A stretch of DNA of 64,000 bases, from assembly GCF_009835145.1 (NCBI RefSeq), contig NZ_APKE01000010.1:124001-188000 (forward strand), written 5' to 3'. Shown here piece after piece: positions 43,931 to 53,233 of the stretch (positions are counted from its first letter, which is position 1; every line of letters starts with the position of its first letter). The notes under the pieces are model-generated. The model was not told the DNA's origin, did no database searches, and saw only the letters and a program-made list of their open reading frames with translations. The position numbers and the translations under genes were made by a program. Source of the stretch: Profundibacterium mesophilum KAUST100406-0324. Lineage in GTDB: Bacteria > Pseudomonadota > Alphaproteobacteria > Rhodobacterales > Rhodobacteraceae.

Positions 43931-45211
43931 ATGACGATCCAGACCTCGAGGGACGCCTTGCCCGAGCCGCCGGTGCCGCCGGGGTGCGGCCCGCTCCTCG
44001 CCAGCGCGGCTCCGGGCCTGCAACCCCTGCGTCAGACCGTCTTCGAGACGGTCCGGGCCGCCGGAACGATCGCCCGGCGAGACGTGGCGCGTGCGCTCGG
44101 GGTCAGTCCCGCCTCCGTCACGGCGGCGGTCACGGAGTTGATCAACGCGGGCTATCTCGACGAGCGATCGGCGCCGCCTGGTGCGGAGGGCGGTCGCGGC
44201 CGGCCGGCGGTCGCGCTCGCGGTGCGCCCCGGTGCGGGCTTCGTCGCGGGATTGCAATTCGCACCCGGACGGCACAGCGCGGTGATCCACGACCTCGCCG
44301 GAACGCAGATCGCCTCGGCCATCCTGCCCGGCGACGGCGCGCGGCTTTCGCTGGATACGCTCAAGGAGCGCGCGGCCCGCCTGATGGCGGCGGCGCTGGC
44401 CGCGGCCGAGCTTCCCGCGGATGCCGTGATCCGCATCGGGGCCGGCGTTCCGGGCTTCGTCGACAGCGCCGCGGGGCGGGTCCTGTGGTCGCCCCTCGTT
44501 GCCGGGCGGAACATCGATCTGGCAGCCGAGCTCTCCGGCGCTCTCGGCTGCGAGGTCGTGATCGACAACGACGCGCATCTCATCGCCCTCGCCGAGCTGT
44601 GGTTCGGGCAGGGGCGGGGGGTCAGGCATTTCGCCGTCGTGACCATCGAGCATGGTGTGGGCATGGGTCTCGTGCTCGACAACCGGCTCTATCGCGGGGT
44701 GCGGGGGCTCGGCACCGAGCTCGGCCATACCAAGGTGCAGCTCGACGGCGCCCTGTGCCAATGCGGTCAGCGCGGCTGCCTCGAGGCCTATGTCAGCGAT
44801 TACGCGCTGCTGCGCGAGGCGCCCACGGCCCTTGGCTGGCCGCCGCGTAGTTTGACCGATGGCGAGATCCTCGAGCGGCTCTACGACGAGGCGAAGGCCG
44901 GGAACGCGGCGGCCCGTTCGATCTTCCGGCGCGCGGGCCGTTTCCTCGCCGCGGGCCTTGGCAATATCGTCAACCTCTTCGATCCCGAGCTGATCGTCCT
45001 GTCGGGCGCGCGGATGCGCTGGGATTACCTCCACGCGGACGAGCTGATGGCCGAGATGGCCCGTGCCGCGATCGTGGTGGACGGTCCGGCGCCCCGGCTC
45101 GAGACCCATGTCTGGGGGGACCTGGTCTGGGCACGCGGCGCCGCCGCGCTGGCGCTCACGGATGTCACCGGAGCGCGTTTCGGCGCCGCCGGCGCGAGGG
45201 CGGCGCAATGA
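43931..45211 (+). CDS. xylR: ROK-family xylose operon regulator
   Basis: The 426-residue repressor has an N-terminal MarR-like helix-turn-helix ([31 protein letters not shown] in outline, about 45-75). A ROK sugar-kinase-like domain follows. [19 protein letters not shown] and [14 protein letters not shown] mark the sugar site. The zinc motif is [12 protein letters not shown]. The ATP phosphate-binding motif of true ROK kinases (DxGxT) is lost in the N-terminal lobe, which fits a sensor role. It is divergent from the xyl operon, the usual place of XylR/NagC-type repressors, so xylose is the likely inducer. The ATG at 43931 was chosen from GGAGTGCCCAGAGC. Confidence 0.87.
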   Translation: MTIQTSRDALPEPPVPPGCGPLLASAAPGLQPLRQTVFETVRAAGTIARRDVARALGVSPASVTAAVTELINAGYLDERSAPPGAEGGRGRPAVALAVRPGAGFVAGLQFAPGRHSAVIHDLAGTQIASAILPGDGARLSLDTLKERAARLMAAALAAAELPADAVIRIGAGVPGFVDSAAGRVLWSPLVAGRNIDLAAELSGALGCEVVIDNDAHLIALAELWFGQGRGVRHFAVVTIEHGVGMGLVLDNRLYRGVRGLGTELGHTKVQLDGALCQCGQRGCLEAYVSDYALLREAPTALGWPPRSLTDGEILERLYDEAKAGNAAARSIFRRAGRFLAAGLGNIVNLFDPELIVLSGARMRWDYLHADELMAEMARAAIVVDGPAPRLETHVWGDLVWARGAAALALTDVTGARFGAAGARAAQ

Positions 45212-46776
45212 GGCGCGCGCCCCTTCCCGCAGCGCTCGCACTGCTCGCCGTGGCGGCGGCGCCGGCCCTCGCCGCCCCGCCGCGTTTCGCGCAGATGGAC
45301 GAGGCGCTGCCGGGGGGACATTCCTACGAGGGCGGATGGGAGCATTTCGTGGGCGGCGGTGTCGCGGTTTTCGACTGCAATGGCGACGGCTATCCGGAGA
45401 TCGCAGCCGCCGGCGGCACGGCGCCCGCCGTCCTCTTCGTCAATCGCAGCGGCGACAGGCCGGAGCCGGGAATGCCGGACGTCGCCTTGCGCTTCGAGCG
45501 CGCGGCCTTTGCCGCCGGGGAAGGGGTCACGGGGCTGTGGCCGTTCGACATGGACGGTGACGAGAGGGTGGATCTCGCGGTGACGCGGGTGGGTGAGAAC
45601 CTGCTTTTGCGCGGGACCGGGAATTGCGGTTTCGAGCGTGCCAACGCGCTCTGGGGGTTCGAGGGCGGCTCGGCATGGAGCACGGCCTTCTCGGCGACAT
45701 GGATGGCCGGGGCGACGCGCCCCGTTCTCGCCTTCGGCAACTATGTCGACCGGGACGATCCCGAGGGTCCGTTCGGCACCTGCGCACCCAACATGCTGCA
45801 CCGACCGCATGCGTCGGGCTACGTCGCCGAGCCGCTCGCGCCGGGTTTTTGTGCGCTGTCGATGCTCTTCTCCGATCCGGGCGGCACGGGACAGGCGCAG
45901 CTGCGCATCTCGAATGACCGGCATTACTACGTGCGCGGCGGCCGCGAGCAGATGTGGGAGCTCGATCCCCTGCGCGAGCGGCGCGGCGACGACGGCTGGC
46001 CCGACCTTTCGATCTGGGGCATGGGCATCGCCCAGCGCGACATCGACGGCGACGGGATGCAGGACGTGATGCTGACATCCATGGGCGATCAGCTTCTGAT
46101 GTTCGGCCGCCCGCAGGGGTGGGAGGCCGCGCCCTACGCCGCCGGGGCCGCGGCGCAGCGTCCCTTCATCGGCGATGACGGGCGCCCCTCGACCGGGTGG
46201 CATCCCGAGTTCGCCGATGTCGACAATGACGGCCTCGACGATCTCTTCATCGCGAAGGGCAATGTCGACCAGATGCCCTCGAACGCGGCGCATGATCCCA
46301 ACAATCTCCTGATGCAGCGTCCCGCCGGCCAATTCACCGAAACGGCGGCGGCGGCGGGGGTGGCGAGCACGGCGCGCGGGCGCGGCGCGGCGCTCGCCGA
46401 TCTCGACCGGGACGGGCGGCTCGACCTGGTGGTGGTGAACCGGCGGGCGCCGATGCAGCTCTGGCGCAACGTGACGCGGGCGGGGGGGCATCTCTTCGTG
46501 ACCCTGCGCGGGCCTTCGGGCAATCGCGGCGCGGTCGGCGCGCGCATCGAGCTGCTGATGCCGGACGGGCGGATCGCCCTGCGCGAGATCACGGTGGGCG
46601 GCGGCCATGGCGGCGGCCAATGGGGGCCACAGCATTTCGGGCTTGGCAGCGCGCCTGGCGCCATGCTGCGCGTCACCCGTCCCGGCGGGTCCGCGGGTCC
46701 GTGGATGCCGGTCGCGGCGGGGGGCGACTACCTCCTGGACATCGGCGGCGCCGAGGCGCGTCTGGAGAAGCGCTGA
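45208..46776 (+). CDS. Secreted FG-GAP/ASPIC-UnbV (CRTAC1-like) repeat protein
   Basis: The 522 residues start with a Sec signal (LPAALALLAVAAAPALA). A seven-bladed-type FG-GAP propeller follows, with calcium motifs VFDCNGDGYPEI, FDMDGDERVDL, DIDGDGMQDV, DVDNDGLDDL and DLDRDGRLDL. The end is an ASPIC/UnbV domain (LRGPSGNRGAVGARIELLMPDGR and GGGHGGGQWGPQHFGLG). Such proteins are exported and probably bind ligands or other proteins. It overlaps xylR by ATGA, so the two are translated together although their functions look unrelated. It lies tail to tail with the MauG-like gene, 15 bases apart. Confidence 0.85.
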   Translation: MRRAPLPAALALLAVAAAPALAAPPRFAQMDEALPGGHSYEGGWEHFVGGGVAVFDCNGDGYPEIAAAGGTAPAVLFVNRSGDRPEPGMPDVALRFERAAFAAGEGVTGLWPFDMDGDERVDLAVTRVGENLLLRGTGNCGFERANALWGFEGGSAWSTAFSATWMAGATRPVLAFGNYVDRDDPEGPFGTCAPNMLHRPHASGYVAEPLAPGFCALSMLFSDPGGTGQAQLRISNDRHYYVRGGREQMWELDPLRERRGDDGWPDLSIWGMGIAQRDIDGDGMQDVMLTSMGDQLLMFGRPQGWEAAPYAAGAAAQRPFIGDDGRPSTGWHPEFADVDNDGLDDLFIAKGNVDQMPSNAAHDPNNLLMQRPAGQFTETAAAAGVASTARGRGAALADLDRDGRLDLVVVNRRAPMQLWRNVTRAGGHLFVTLRGPSGNRGAVGARIELLMPDGRIALREITVGGGHGGGQWGPQHFGLGSAPGAMLRVTRPGGSAGPWMPVAAGGDYLLDIGGAEARLEKR

Positions 46777-46791
46777 GCCGCCGCGCGGTTT

Positions 46792-48186
46792 TCAGCGATC
46801 GACGGGAAGCCCGCTCGGGACGCTATGCGGGATGCCGAGACGCCCCGACAGGGCGAGCGGATCGCTCAGGCTCTCGAGAAAGGCCAGGAGCAGGTCGATC
46901 TGCGGCTCCGCGAGGGGCCGTATGTCGTCCCCGCGGGCCCCGAGCACCGCGTCGCGCTCGGACCGGGTCTCCCACAGGGCGTGATCCTCGCCCGCGCCGA
47001 CCCCCGCCGGCAGCGGCCCGTCGATCGCCGCGCTCGCCGCCGGATCGGCATGGCGGCGCAGATAGGCGCGCAGCTCCGCGGTGGCGCCCGCGTGACCATA
47101 GGGCCCGGTGCGCGTCACGTTGCGCAAGGACGGGGTGCGGAAGCGGAAGGCATCCTCCGCCCGGCCGGTGACGCGTATCCGCCCGTCATCGCGCCGGTGG
47201 CTCTCGAAACGGGCGCGCTTGCCGGGGCCGATCTGCACCTCGCCCATCGCGTGGAAGCCCTGATCGGTCAGGAACGGACCCGAATGGCAAACGGCGCAGC
47301 CGGCCGCGCCGTAAAAGAGCGCCATTCCCTCGAGGGCGGCACCCCGCAGCGGCGCCGCACCGCTCAGATGGGCATCGAATGGGGAATCGGTGCTGCGCCA
47401 TTCGAAAGCGATGAACTCGGCGATGGCATTGGAGATATCGGTGAAGGCGATGGGCGCGCCCGCCGCGATCTCGGGGAAGGCTTCGGCGAAGCGGCGGCGA
47501 TAGTCCGGAATGGCGTCGACACGCCGCGCCAGCAGGTCCCAGGCCCCGTCCGGGCCGGTCAGCCGGCCCATCCGCACCGCCCGCGAGACGTCGTTCTCGG
47601 AGTAATGCCCGGCCATCTCGTCCTGGCTGAGCACGGGAAACATGGTCTGCGCGGAGAGGACGTTGTCGAAGCCGAGCGTCATCTCATCCTCGAGAGGGGT
47701 GCGCAGACCGGAGGCGCGGGCGGGATCGGTCTCGATCCGCCCGTCATGGAACAGGGTCGCGAATTCGCGTGCGCCGAGGTTGAAGAGGGCCGGGGAGTTG
47801 CGCGGCACCCGTTCCTCCGGCGGATTGTCCGGATCGACCCGGCGTTCGGGGCCAAGGCCGATGCCGCCTTCCCCCACGCCCAGCGCGAGCCCGTCCGACG
47901 TGCCGAAGCGGGGATGGTGGCAGGTGCCGCAACTGATGTTGCGGTTCCCCGACAGGATCGGATCCCAGAAGAGCAGCTGCCCCAGCCGCGCGCGGTCCAT
48001 GTCGACCGGACGGAAATCCACGGCCGAGGGCGGCGCGGGCAGGGGGATGCCGTCCGGCTGCGGCGCGGCACGCAGGGCGCCGGCCGCGAGCAGGGCGGCG
48101 AGCGCGCAGAGCGCCGCGCGCACGGACGAGCGCCAGCCCGCCGGGCGCCGGTTTCGAGGATCGGTCCTGGCCGTTCGCAAGGGCAT
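46792..48186 (-). CDS. MauG/CcpA-type di-haem cytochrome c peroxidase family protein
   Basis: The 464-residue periplasmic protein has an export segment (VRAALCALAALLAAGALRA) and two c-type haem sites. The first is CGTCH in NISCGTCHHPRFGTS and the second is CAVCH in AGCAVCHSGPFLTDQGF. Between them is the family pattern RNSPALFNLGAREFATLFHDGR. RFRTPSLRNVTRTGPYGHAG follows the second haem. Members reduce hydrogen peroxide or, like MauG, oxidise protein side chains. The start at 48186 gives a normal leader; the frame runs 79 codons further without a credible start. It is convergent with the FG-GAP gene and divergent from the CapD-like gene. Confidence 0.87.
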   Translation of the reverse strand: MPLRTARTDPRNRRPAGWRSSVRAALCALAALLAAGALRAAPQPDGIPLPAPPSAVDFRPVDMDRARLGQLLFWDPILSGNRNISCGTCHHPRFGTSDGLALGVGEGGIGLGPERRVDPDNPPEERVPRNSPALFNLGAREFATLFHDGRIETDPARASGLRTPLEDEMTLGFDNVLSAQTMFPVLSQDEMAGHYSENDVSRAVRMGRLTGPDGAWDLLARRVDAIPDYRRRFAEAFPEIAAGAPIAFTDISNAIAEFIAFEWRSTDSPFDAHLSGAAPLRGAALEGMALFYGAAGCAVCHSGPFLTDQGFHAMGEVQIGPGKRARFESHRRDDGRIRVTGRAEDAFRFRTPSLRNVTRTGPYGHAGATAELRAYLRRHADPAASAAIDGPLPAGVGAGEDHALWETRSERDAVLGARGDDIRPLAEPQIDLLLAFLESLSDPLALSGRLGIPHSVPSGLPVDR

Positions 48187-48370
48187 ATCGGCATCATTCC
48201 GCAAGGGACGGGAAATCTTCTTGTGCACGGCTTTGCTGGATTGGTATAGTGGCGCTGTCTCAGAGAAACGCAATGTTGTCCGCAATTTCCAAGATCGCTG
48301 TCCGTCCGGCTCGCAGGCTGCCCGATGCAGCCGGGTATTGCCATGATACCTTGGCCGGCGGTGATACGGA

Positions 48371-50263
48371 ATGAAGAAGCTCTTCCTCGAAAACGTCCTC
48401 AAGCGGCTGGACCGGCGGCACAAGCGCCTGATGTTCCTGTGCGCCGATCTCGCGCTCGTCCCCCTGGCCTATCTCTTCACGCTGGCGGTGCAGCCAGGCG
48501 GCCCGCCGCTCTGGACGGCCCTGTCGCAGGCCTGGCTGCTGCTGGTGCTCCTGGTCGCCCTGACGGCCGGTATCTCGAGCGCGCTCGGCATTCCCAAGAT
48601 CCGGCTCAACTCCTACGACACGCAAGGGATGCTGCGGGTAGGGGCGATGTCGCTCCTCGTGGGGCTCGCCAATGCCGCGCTGCACCGGATCGGGCAGCCG
48701 GACCTGCCGAGCGGCGCGCTGGTGGTTTTCGGCATCGTCTTCTTCCTGTTCGCGGCTGCCAGCCGCGTGCTCATGCTCGAGACGGTTCTCGCCGCCTATC
48801 GCAGCCAGGGGAAACGCTGCCGCGTGCTGATCTACGGCGCCGGCAATACCGGGATGCAGCTGGCCCGCGCGCTGACGCGCCATGACGCGATCGAGGCGGT
48901 CGCCTTCGTCGACGACAACACCGCCCTGCAATCGCTCACCATCGCCGGACTGCCGGTCCTGCGTCCCATGGATATCGAGCGCATCGTCGATCGGCGCAGG
49001 GTGGACCGCGTCCTGCTGGCGATGCCGTCCGTCTCGCAGCCCAAGCTGCTGCAGATCGCACGCCGCCTCGAGCGGATCGGGCTCGAGGTGCAGGCGCTGC
49101 CCTCCTTCGCGCAGCTGATCGGGCAGGAAGCGCTGCTCGACAAGCTCGTGCCGGTCGCCCCTGCTCAGATCATCGGGCGCAAGACCTTCGATCGCTCCGG
49201 CGCGCTGGGCTGCACCCATATCGAGGGGCGCTCGGTCCTGGTGAGCGGCGGCGGGGGCTCCATCGGCTCCGAGCTCTGCCGGCAGGTCCTCACCTGCAAG
49301 CCGCGCCGGCTCGTGATCATGGAGATCAGCGAGCTTGCCCTCTACGAGGCCGAGAAGGCGCTGCGTCCCCTTGCCGACGAGACCGGCACCGAGCTCGTCG
49401 TGGTGCTGGGATCGGTCACGGAGGCGCGCCTGGTGCGGCGCACCTTGTCGGTGCATGACGTGAACGTCGTCCTGCACGCCGCCGCCTACAAGCATGTCCC
49501 GATCGTCGAGGCCAACCCGCTCGTCGGCCTGGCCAACAACGTCCTTGGAACCTCGACGCTGGCGACGGCGGCGCGTGACCTGGGGATCGAGCGCTTCATC
49601 CTGATCTCCTCCGACAAGGCGGTGCGGCCGACCAACGTGATGGGCGCCTCCAAGCGCCTCGCCGAACTGGTGGTGCAGGACCTCGCCGCGCGCTCGCCGG
49701 ACACGATCTTCGCGATGGTGCGCTTCGGCAACGTGGTGGGCTCCTCCGGTTCCGTGGTTCCCCTCTTCGAGGAGCAGATCGAGCAGGGCGGCCCGGTGAC
49801 CGTGACCCATAGCGAGGTGACGCGCTACTTCATGACGATCGAGGAGGCGGTCAGCCTCGTGCTCGTGGCCGGCTCCTATGCCAGTGGCGGCGAGGTCTTC
49901 GTCCTCGACATGGGCAAGCCGATGCGGATCATGGACATCGCCAAGCAGATCATCGTGGATTCGGGATACACGGTAAAATCGGCCGCCAATCCGGGCGGCG
50001 ACATCGAGATCAAGGAAATCGGCCTGCGTCCGGGCGAGAAGCTGCACGAGGAGCTTCTGATCGGCGAGGGGCACCTGACCACCGCGCATGAGAAGATCTT
50101 CGCCGCGCGCGAGGCGCACCTGTCGGAGATCGAGGTCGCCTCCGCGATCCGTTCCCTGCGCGAGGCCATGGCCACGGGCAACGATGCCGCCGCCCTCGCG
50201 GTGGTGACGCGCTGGGTTGAGGGCTACGTGCCCGACGCGGAGCGCCGTAAGGCCGCGCCCTGA
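48371..50263 (+). CDS. Membrane nucleotide-sugar 4,6-dehydratase/epimerase (FlaA1/CapD/WbpM-type)
   Basis: The 630-residue protein has four N-terminal membrane helices (about 20-140). A CoA-binding-like Rossmann domain starts at CRVLIYGAGNTGMQLARAL. The catalytic short-chain-dehydrogenase domain follows (VLVSGGGGSIGSELCRQ). The active site is ISSDKAVRPTNVMGASKRLAEL, with Met in the place of the usual Tyr, as in WbpM-type inverting or 4,6-dehydratases. It makes 6-deoxy-4-keto sugar nucleotides (UDP-GlcNAc or UDP-hexose) for surface glycans. It is the first rightward gene of the second polysaccharide cluster. Confidence 0.92.
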   Translation: MKKLFLENVLKRLDRRHKRLMFLCADLALVPLAYLFTLAVQPGGPPLWTALSQAWLLLVLLVALTAGISSALGIPKIRLNSYDTQGMLRVGAMSLLVGLANAALHRIGQPDLPSGALVVFGIVFFLFAAASRVLMLETVLAAYRSQGKRCRVLIYGAGNTGMQLARALTRHDAIEAVAFVDDNTALQSLTIAGLPVLRPMDIERIVDRRRVDRVLLAMPSVSQPKLLQIARRLERIGLEVQALPSFAQLIGQEALLDKLVPVAPAQIIGRKTFDRSGALGCTHIEGRSVLVSGGGGSIGSELCRQVLTCKPRRLVIMEISELALYEAEKALRPLADETGTELVVVLGSVTEARLVRRTLSVHDVNVVLHAAAYKHVPIVEANPLVGLANNVLGTSTLATAARDLGIERFILISSDKAVRPTNVMGASKRLAELVVQDLAARSPDTIFAMVRFGNVVGSSGSVVPLFEEQIEQGGPVTVTHSEVTRYFMTIEEAVSLVLVAGSYASGGEVFVLDMGKPMRIMDIAKQIIVDSGYTVKSAANPGGDIEIKEIGLRPGEKLHEELLIGEGHLTTAHEKIFAAREAHLSEIEVASAIRSLREAMATGNDAAALAVVTRWVEGYVPDAERRKAAP

Positions 50264-50282
50264 TCCGGAACATGGACATTCG

Positions 50283-50294
50283 GTCACAGGTGAC
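50283..50294. repeat. Short dyad GTCAC-AG-GTGAC upstream of yjbH
   Basis: Perfect 5-bp arms with a 2-base centre lie 20 bases after the CapD-like stop. It is small, and could be chance or an operator half-site. Confidence 0.25.
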
Positions 50295-50297
50295 ACC

Positions 50298-50347
50298 GCG
50301 ATCGGCGCTCCGGCAGGCTCGCCCGTGGCGTTCGCCGCGCCGATCGC
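50298..50347. repeat. Perfect 11-bp inverted repeat between capD-like gene and yjbH
   Basis: GCGATCGGCGC (50298-50308) and GCGCCGATCGC (50337-50347) are exact complements around 28 bases. No U tract follows, so in mRNA it would form a large stem-loop, useful for processing or attenuation between the two genes. Confidence 0.6.
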
Positions 50348-50420
50348 TACCCTGTGCGCTGCGGACGCGGTCAAGCCGCGGTGAAGCCAACACACCCGTC
50401 CCGTCAAAGAGGTTCTCGCG

Positions 50421-52562
50421 ATGACACGCAATTTCCGCTCGCCGGCCGCGATCGCCATGGGCGCGGTCCTCCTGTCGGGGACGGCGCTCGCATCTTGGTC
50501 GAACGGTGCCGGCGCCGAACCCCGCCCGACGCTCGGGCTCTACGGGACGACCGGGCTTGTCGACATGCCGAGCGCGCTGAGCCAGCCCGATGGCGAGCTG
50601 ACCTTCACCAGCTCGTATTTCGCCGGGATCAACCGCAACACGCTGAGCTTTCAGATCCTGCCGCGCGTGCAGGGCAGCTTCCGCTATTCGGGCTATCACG
50701 AGTTCAATTACGCGGGATTCGAGGACTACTACGATCGGAGCTTCGATCTTTCCTTCCAGTTCTTCGATGAGAGCCGCTACCTGCCGGCGATGAAGATCGG
50801 GCTTCAGGATTTCGTCGGCACCGGCATCTCGAGCGGCGAGTATATCGTCGCCACCAAGCACCTCGGCCCGAAGATCGCGGTCACCGCCGGCCTCGGCTGG
50901 GGGCGGTTGGGGAGCGAGGGCGACATCGGCAGTCCCTTCGGCGCCCGGCCGGCGCGCGATTTCGGCCGGGGCGGCAAGCCCAACACGGGCGAGTGGTTCA
51001 AGGGCCCCGCCGCGCCCTTCGCCGGCCTGTCCTACAAGCCGAGCGAGGCGCTGACGCTGCTGGCCGAGTATTCCTCCGATGCCTACAGGCTCGAGACGAA
51101 CGGGCGTTCGGCGAGCCGGCTCTTCGCGCATGAGTCGCCCTTCAACTTCGGTGTCGATTACGCGGTCAACGACACGCTGACCGTCGGCGGCTACTATCTC
51201 TACGGCTCGGAAATCGGCCTGCGGTTCAGCCTCGCGCTCAACCCGGCCCGGCCCGCGGTCAGGGGCAGCGTGGCGGCGGCGCCGGGCGCGCTGGCGGAGC
51301 GGCCGGACCCCGCCCGCGATCCCGATGCCTATTTCACCGCCTGGGCCGCGCGGCCGGGCGTGCTCAAGACCCTGCGCCGCGATGCGCACGCGCAGCTGCT
51401 GGCCGAGGGGATCGAGGTGACCGCGCTGAGCATCACCGAAGGCCGTGCCGAGCTTCGGTTCCGCAACCTGCGCTACGACGCGGAGGCGCAGGCCATCGGC
51501 CGCGCGGCGCGGGTGCTGAGCCGGGTCATGCCGCCATCGGTGGAGACATTCGTCTTGGTGCCGACGGTCTTCGACATCGGCGCGTCGGCCGTGACCCTGC
51601 GGCGCAGCGATCTCGAGCGGCTGGTCGAGGCGCCCGATGCCGAGGCGCAGCTCTTCGCGGTGGCCGGGCTCGGCGCCGCCGGGCCGCGTCCGGGGCCCGC
51701 CGACCGGCCGGAGGGGGCCTTTCCCAAGCTGACCTACAGCATCGGTCCCTTCGTTCGCAGCAGCTTCTTCGACCCCAGCAGCCCGGTACGCGCGGCCTTC
51801 GGCCTGTCGCTGGGGGCAAGTTACACCCCGAGGCCGGGACTGGTCTTCTCGGGGGCCGTGGAGAAGAAGCTGCTCGGCAATCTCGACGAGGGGCGTCCGT
51901 CGAACTCGGTGCTGCCGCATGTGCGCACCGACGTGGTCCGCTACGAGCGGGAGGGCGACCCGGCGCTGCGAAACCTCTTCGGCGCCTATTACTTCCGTCC
52001 CTCGGACGATCTTTATGGCCGGGTGACGGCGGGTTATCTCGAGCGGATGTTCGGCGGCGTCTCGGGCGAGCTTCTCTACAAGCCCGTAAGCAGCCCGCTC
52101 GGCCTCGGCCTTGAGCTGAACTACGCCGCGAAGCGGGATTTCGACGGCGGCTTCGGGTTCCAGGATTACGACGTTCTGACCGGCCACGTCTCGGCCTATT
52201 ACGACTTCGACAACGGCTTTCACGGACAGCTCGATGTCGGGCGCTACCTGGCGGGGGATGTCGGTGCGACCCTGTCGCTGGACCGCGAGTTCCGCAATGG
52301 CTGGTCCGTCGGGGCCTTCGCGACCCTCACGGATGTCTCCGCCGAGGAGTTCGGCGAGGGCTCCTTCGACAAGGGGATCCGGATCTCGATCCCGCTGAGC
52401 TATTTCACCGGAACGCCGACACGCGGCAGCATCGGGCGCACGATCCGTCCCATCACCCGCGACGGCGGCGCCCGGCTGAGCGTGCCGGGACGCCTCTACG
52501 AGGGTATCCGCGACTACCACGAGGGCGAGCTTGCCGATCAATGGGGAAGGGTCTGGAGATGA
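50421..52562 (+). CDS. yjbH: YjbH-family outer-membrane beta-barrel exopolysaccharide protein
   Basis: The 713-residue exported protein (signal MTRNFRSPAAIAMGAVLLSGTALA in outline) belongs to the YjbH/GfcD family of outer-membrane proteins that work in polysaccharide export. It starts mature with EPRPTLGLYGTTGLVDMPSAL, a family mark. Amphipathic beta strands with aromatic girdles alternate throughout (AYYDFDNGFHGQLDVGRYLAGDVGAT in outline). A periplasmic domain covers about 300-440. The C-terminal SIPLSYFTGTPTRGSIGRTIRPITRDGG is also typical. It overlaps the YjbF gene by ATGA. Confidence 0.9.
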   Translation: MTRNFRSPAAIAMGAVLLSGTALASWSNGAGAEPRPTLGLYGTTGLVDMPSALSQPDGELTFTSSYFAGINRNTLSFQILPRVQGSFRYSGYHEFNYAGFEDYYDRSFDLSFQFFDESRYLPAMKIGLQDFVGTGISSGEYIVATKHLGPKIAVTAGLGWGRLGSEGDIGSPFGARPARDFGRGGKPNTGEWFKGPAAPFAGLSYKPSEALTLLAEYSSDAYRLETNGRSASRLFAHESPFNFGVDYAVNDTLTVGGYYLYGSEIGLRFSLALNPARPAVRGSVAAAPGALAERPDPARDPDAYFTAWAARPGVLKTLRRDAHAQLLAEGIEVTALSITEGRAELRFRNLRYDAEAQAIGRAARVLSRVMPPSVETFVLVPTVFDIGASAVTLRRSDLERLVEAPDAEAQLFAVAGLGAAGPRPGPADRPEGAFPKLTYSIGPFVRSSFFDPSSPVRAAFGLSLGASYTPRPGLVFSGAVEKKLLGNLDEGRPSNSVLPHVRTDVVRYEREGDPALRNLFGAYYFRPSDDLYGRVTAGYLERMFGGVSGELLYKPVSSPLGLGLELNYAAKRDFDGGFGFQDYDVLTGHVSAYYDFDNGFHGQLDVGRYLAGDVGATLSLDREFRNGWSVGAFATLTDVSAEEFGEGSFDKGIRISIPLSYFTGTPTRGSIGRTIRPITRDGGARLSVPGRLYEGIRDYHEGELADQWGRVWR

Positions 52563-53233
52563 CGCCGATGATCAAGAGGGCCCTCGGGGCGCTCGGCCTC
52601 GCCGTTCTGGCGGGATGCAGCAACAGCACCTCGTCCTCCTACGAGCTGCTCGGTCCGGTGCTCGCGACCGTGACGGGTGCGTTTGGCGGCGCGGCGCCGG
52701 CGGCGGGCGGGTTCGAGGCGACCGATGAACAGATGCGGGCCTTTCCCGATCCGCTCATGGTGGTGGAGACGGAAGCGACCGGCAGGCGCACCGGCTTCCT
52801 GCTGCAAGGAACCAACCGCGACACGCAGACATGGGCCTCGCAGGACGGTGTCACCCTCTCCTTCCGGCAAGGGCAGCTGGTTTCCTCGCGCGGTCTTGGC
52901 AACGATCTGATGTCGGTGGATAGTCCCGACATCCGCCCCGGCCGCGGCACCGTCTCGCGCGTGCGCTACAGGCTCGGCGGCGATGAGCGCGTGGTGCGCC
53001 GCCGCTTCGATTGCACGCTGTCGCAGTCCGGTGGCGAAACGTTGTCGATCGCGGGATTGCCGCGCAGCCTGCGCCGCGTCACCGAAAGCTGCGTGCCTTC
53101 CGGGGCGGCGGCGGCGGATGGGCAAGCCTTCGAGAACCGCTACTGGATCACGCAGGGCGGCGCGGTGATCCGCTCGCGCCAGTTCCTGACGCGCGAGCTG
53201 GGTTACCTGACGATCACGCGGATCAACGGCTGA
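52559..53233 (+). CDS. yjbF: YjbF/GfcB-family lipoprotein
   Basis: The 224-residue lipoprotein has the lipobox LAVLAGC at the end of a short signal (MIKRALGALGLAVLAGC), so residue C20 is lipidated. The mature part is a beta-rich YjbF fold, with MVVETEATGRRTGFLLQGTN, TQTWASQDGVTLSFRQGQLVSSRGLG and IRPGRGTVSRVRYRLGGDE in outline. It is usually the partner of YjbH in group 4 capsule and yjb operons. I chose the ATG at 52559 that overlaps the yjbH stop. Its 3' end overlaps the opposite sugar transferase gene by 11 bases. Confidence 0.88.
   Translation: MTPMIKRALGALGLAVLAGCSNSTSSSYELLGPVLATVTGAFGGAAPAAGGFEATDEQMRAFPDPLMVVETEATGRRTGFLLQGTNRDTQTWASQDGVTLSFRQGQLVSSRGLGNDLMSVDSPDIRPGRGTVSRVRYRLGGDERVVRRRFDCTLSQSGGETLSIAGLPRSLRRVTESCVPSGAAAADGQAFENRYWITQGGAVIRSRQFLTRELGYLTITRING

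Noticed and set aside
45025-46635. 536-residue minus-strand frame across xylR and the FG-GAP gene
   Set aside because: It is a GC-driven shadow; both real genes have clear motifs on the plus strand.
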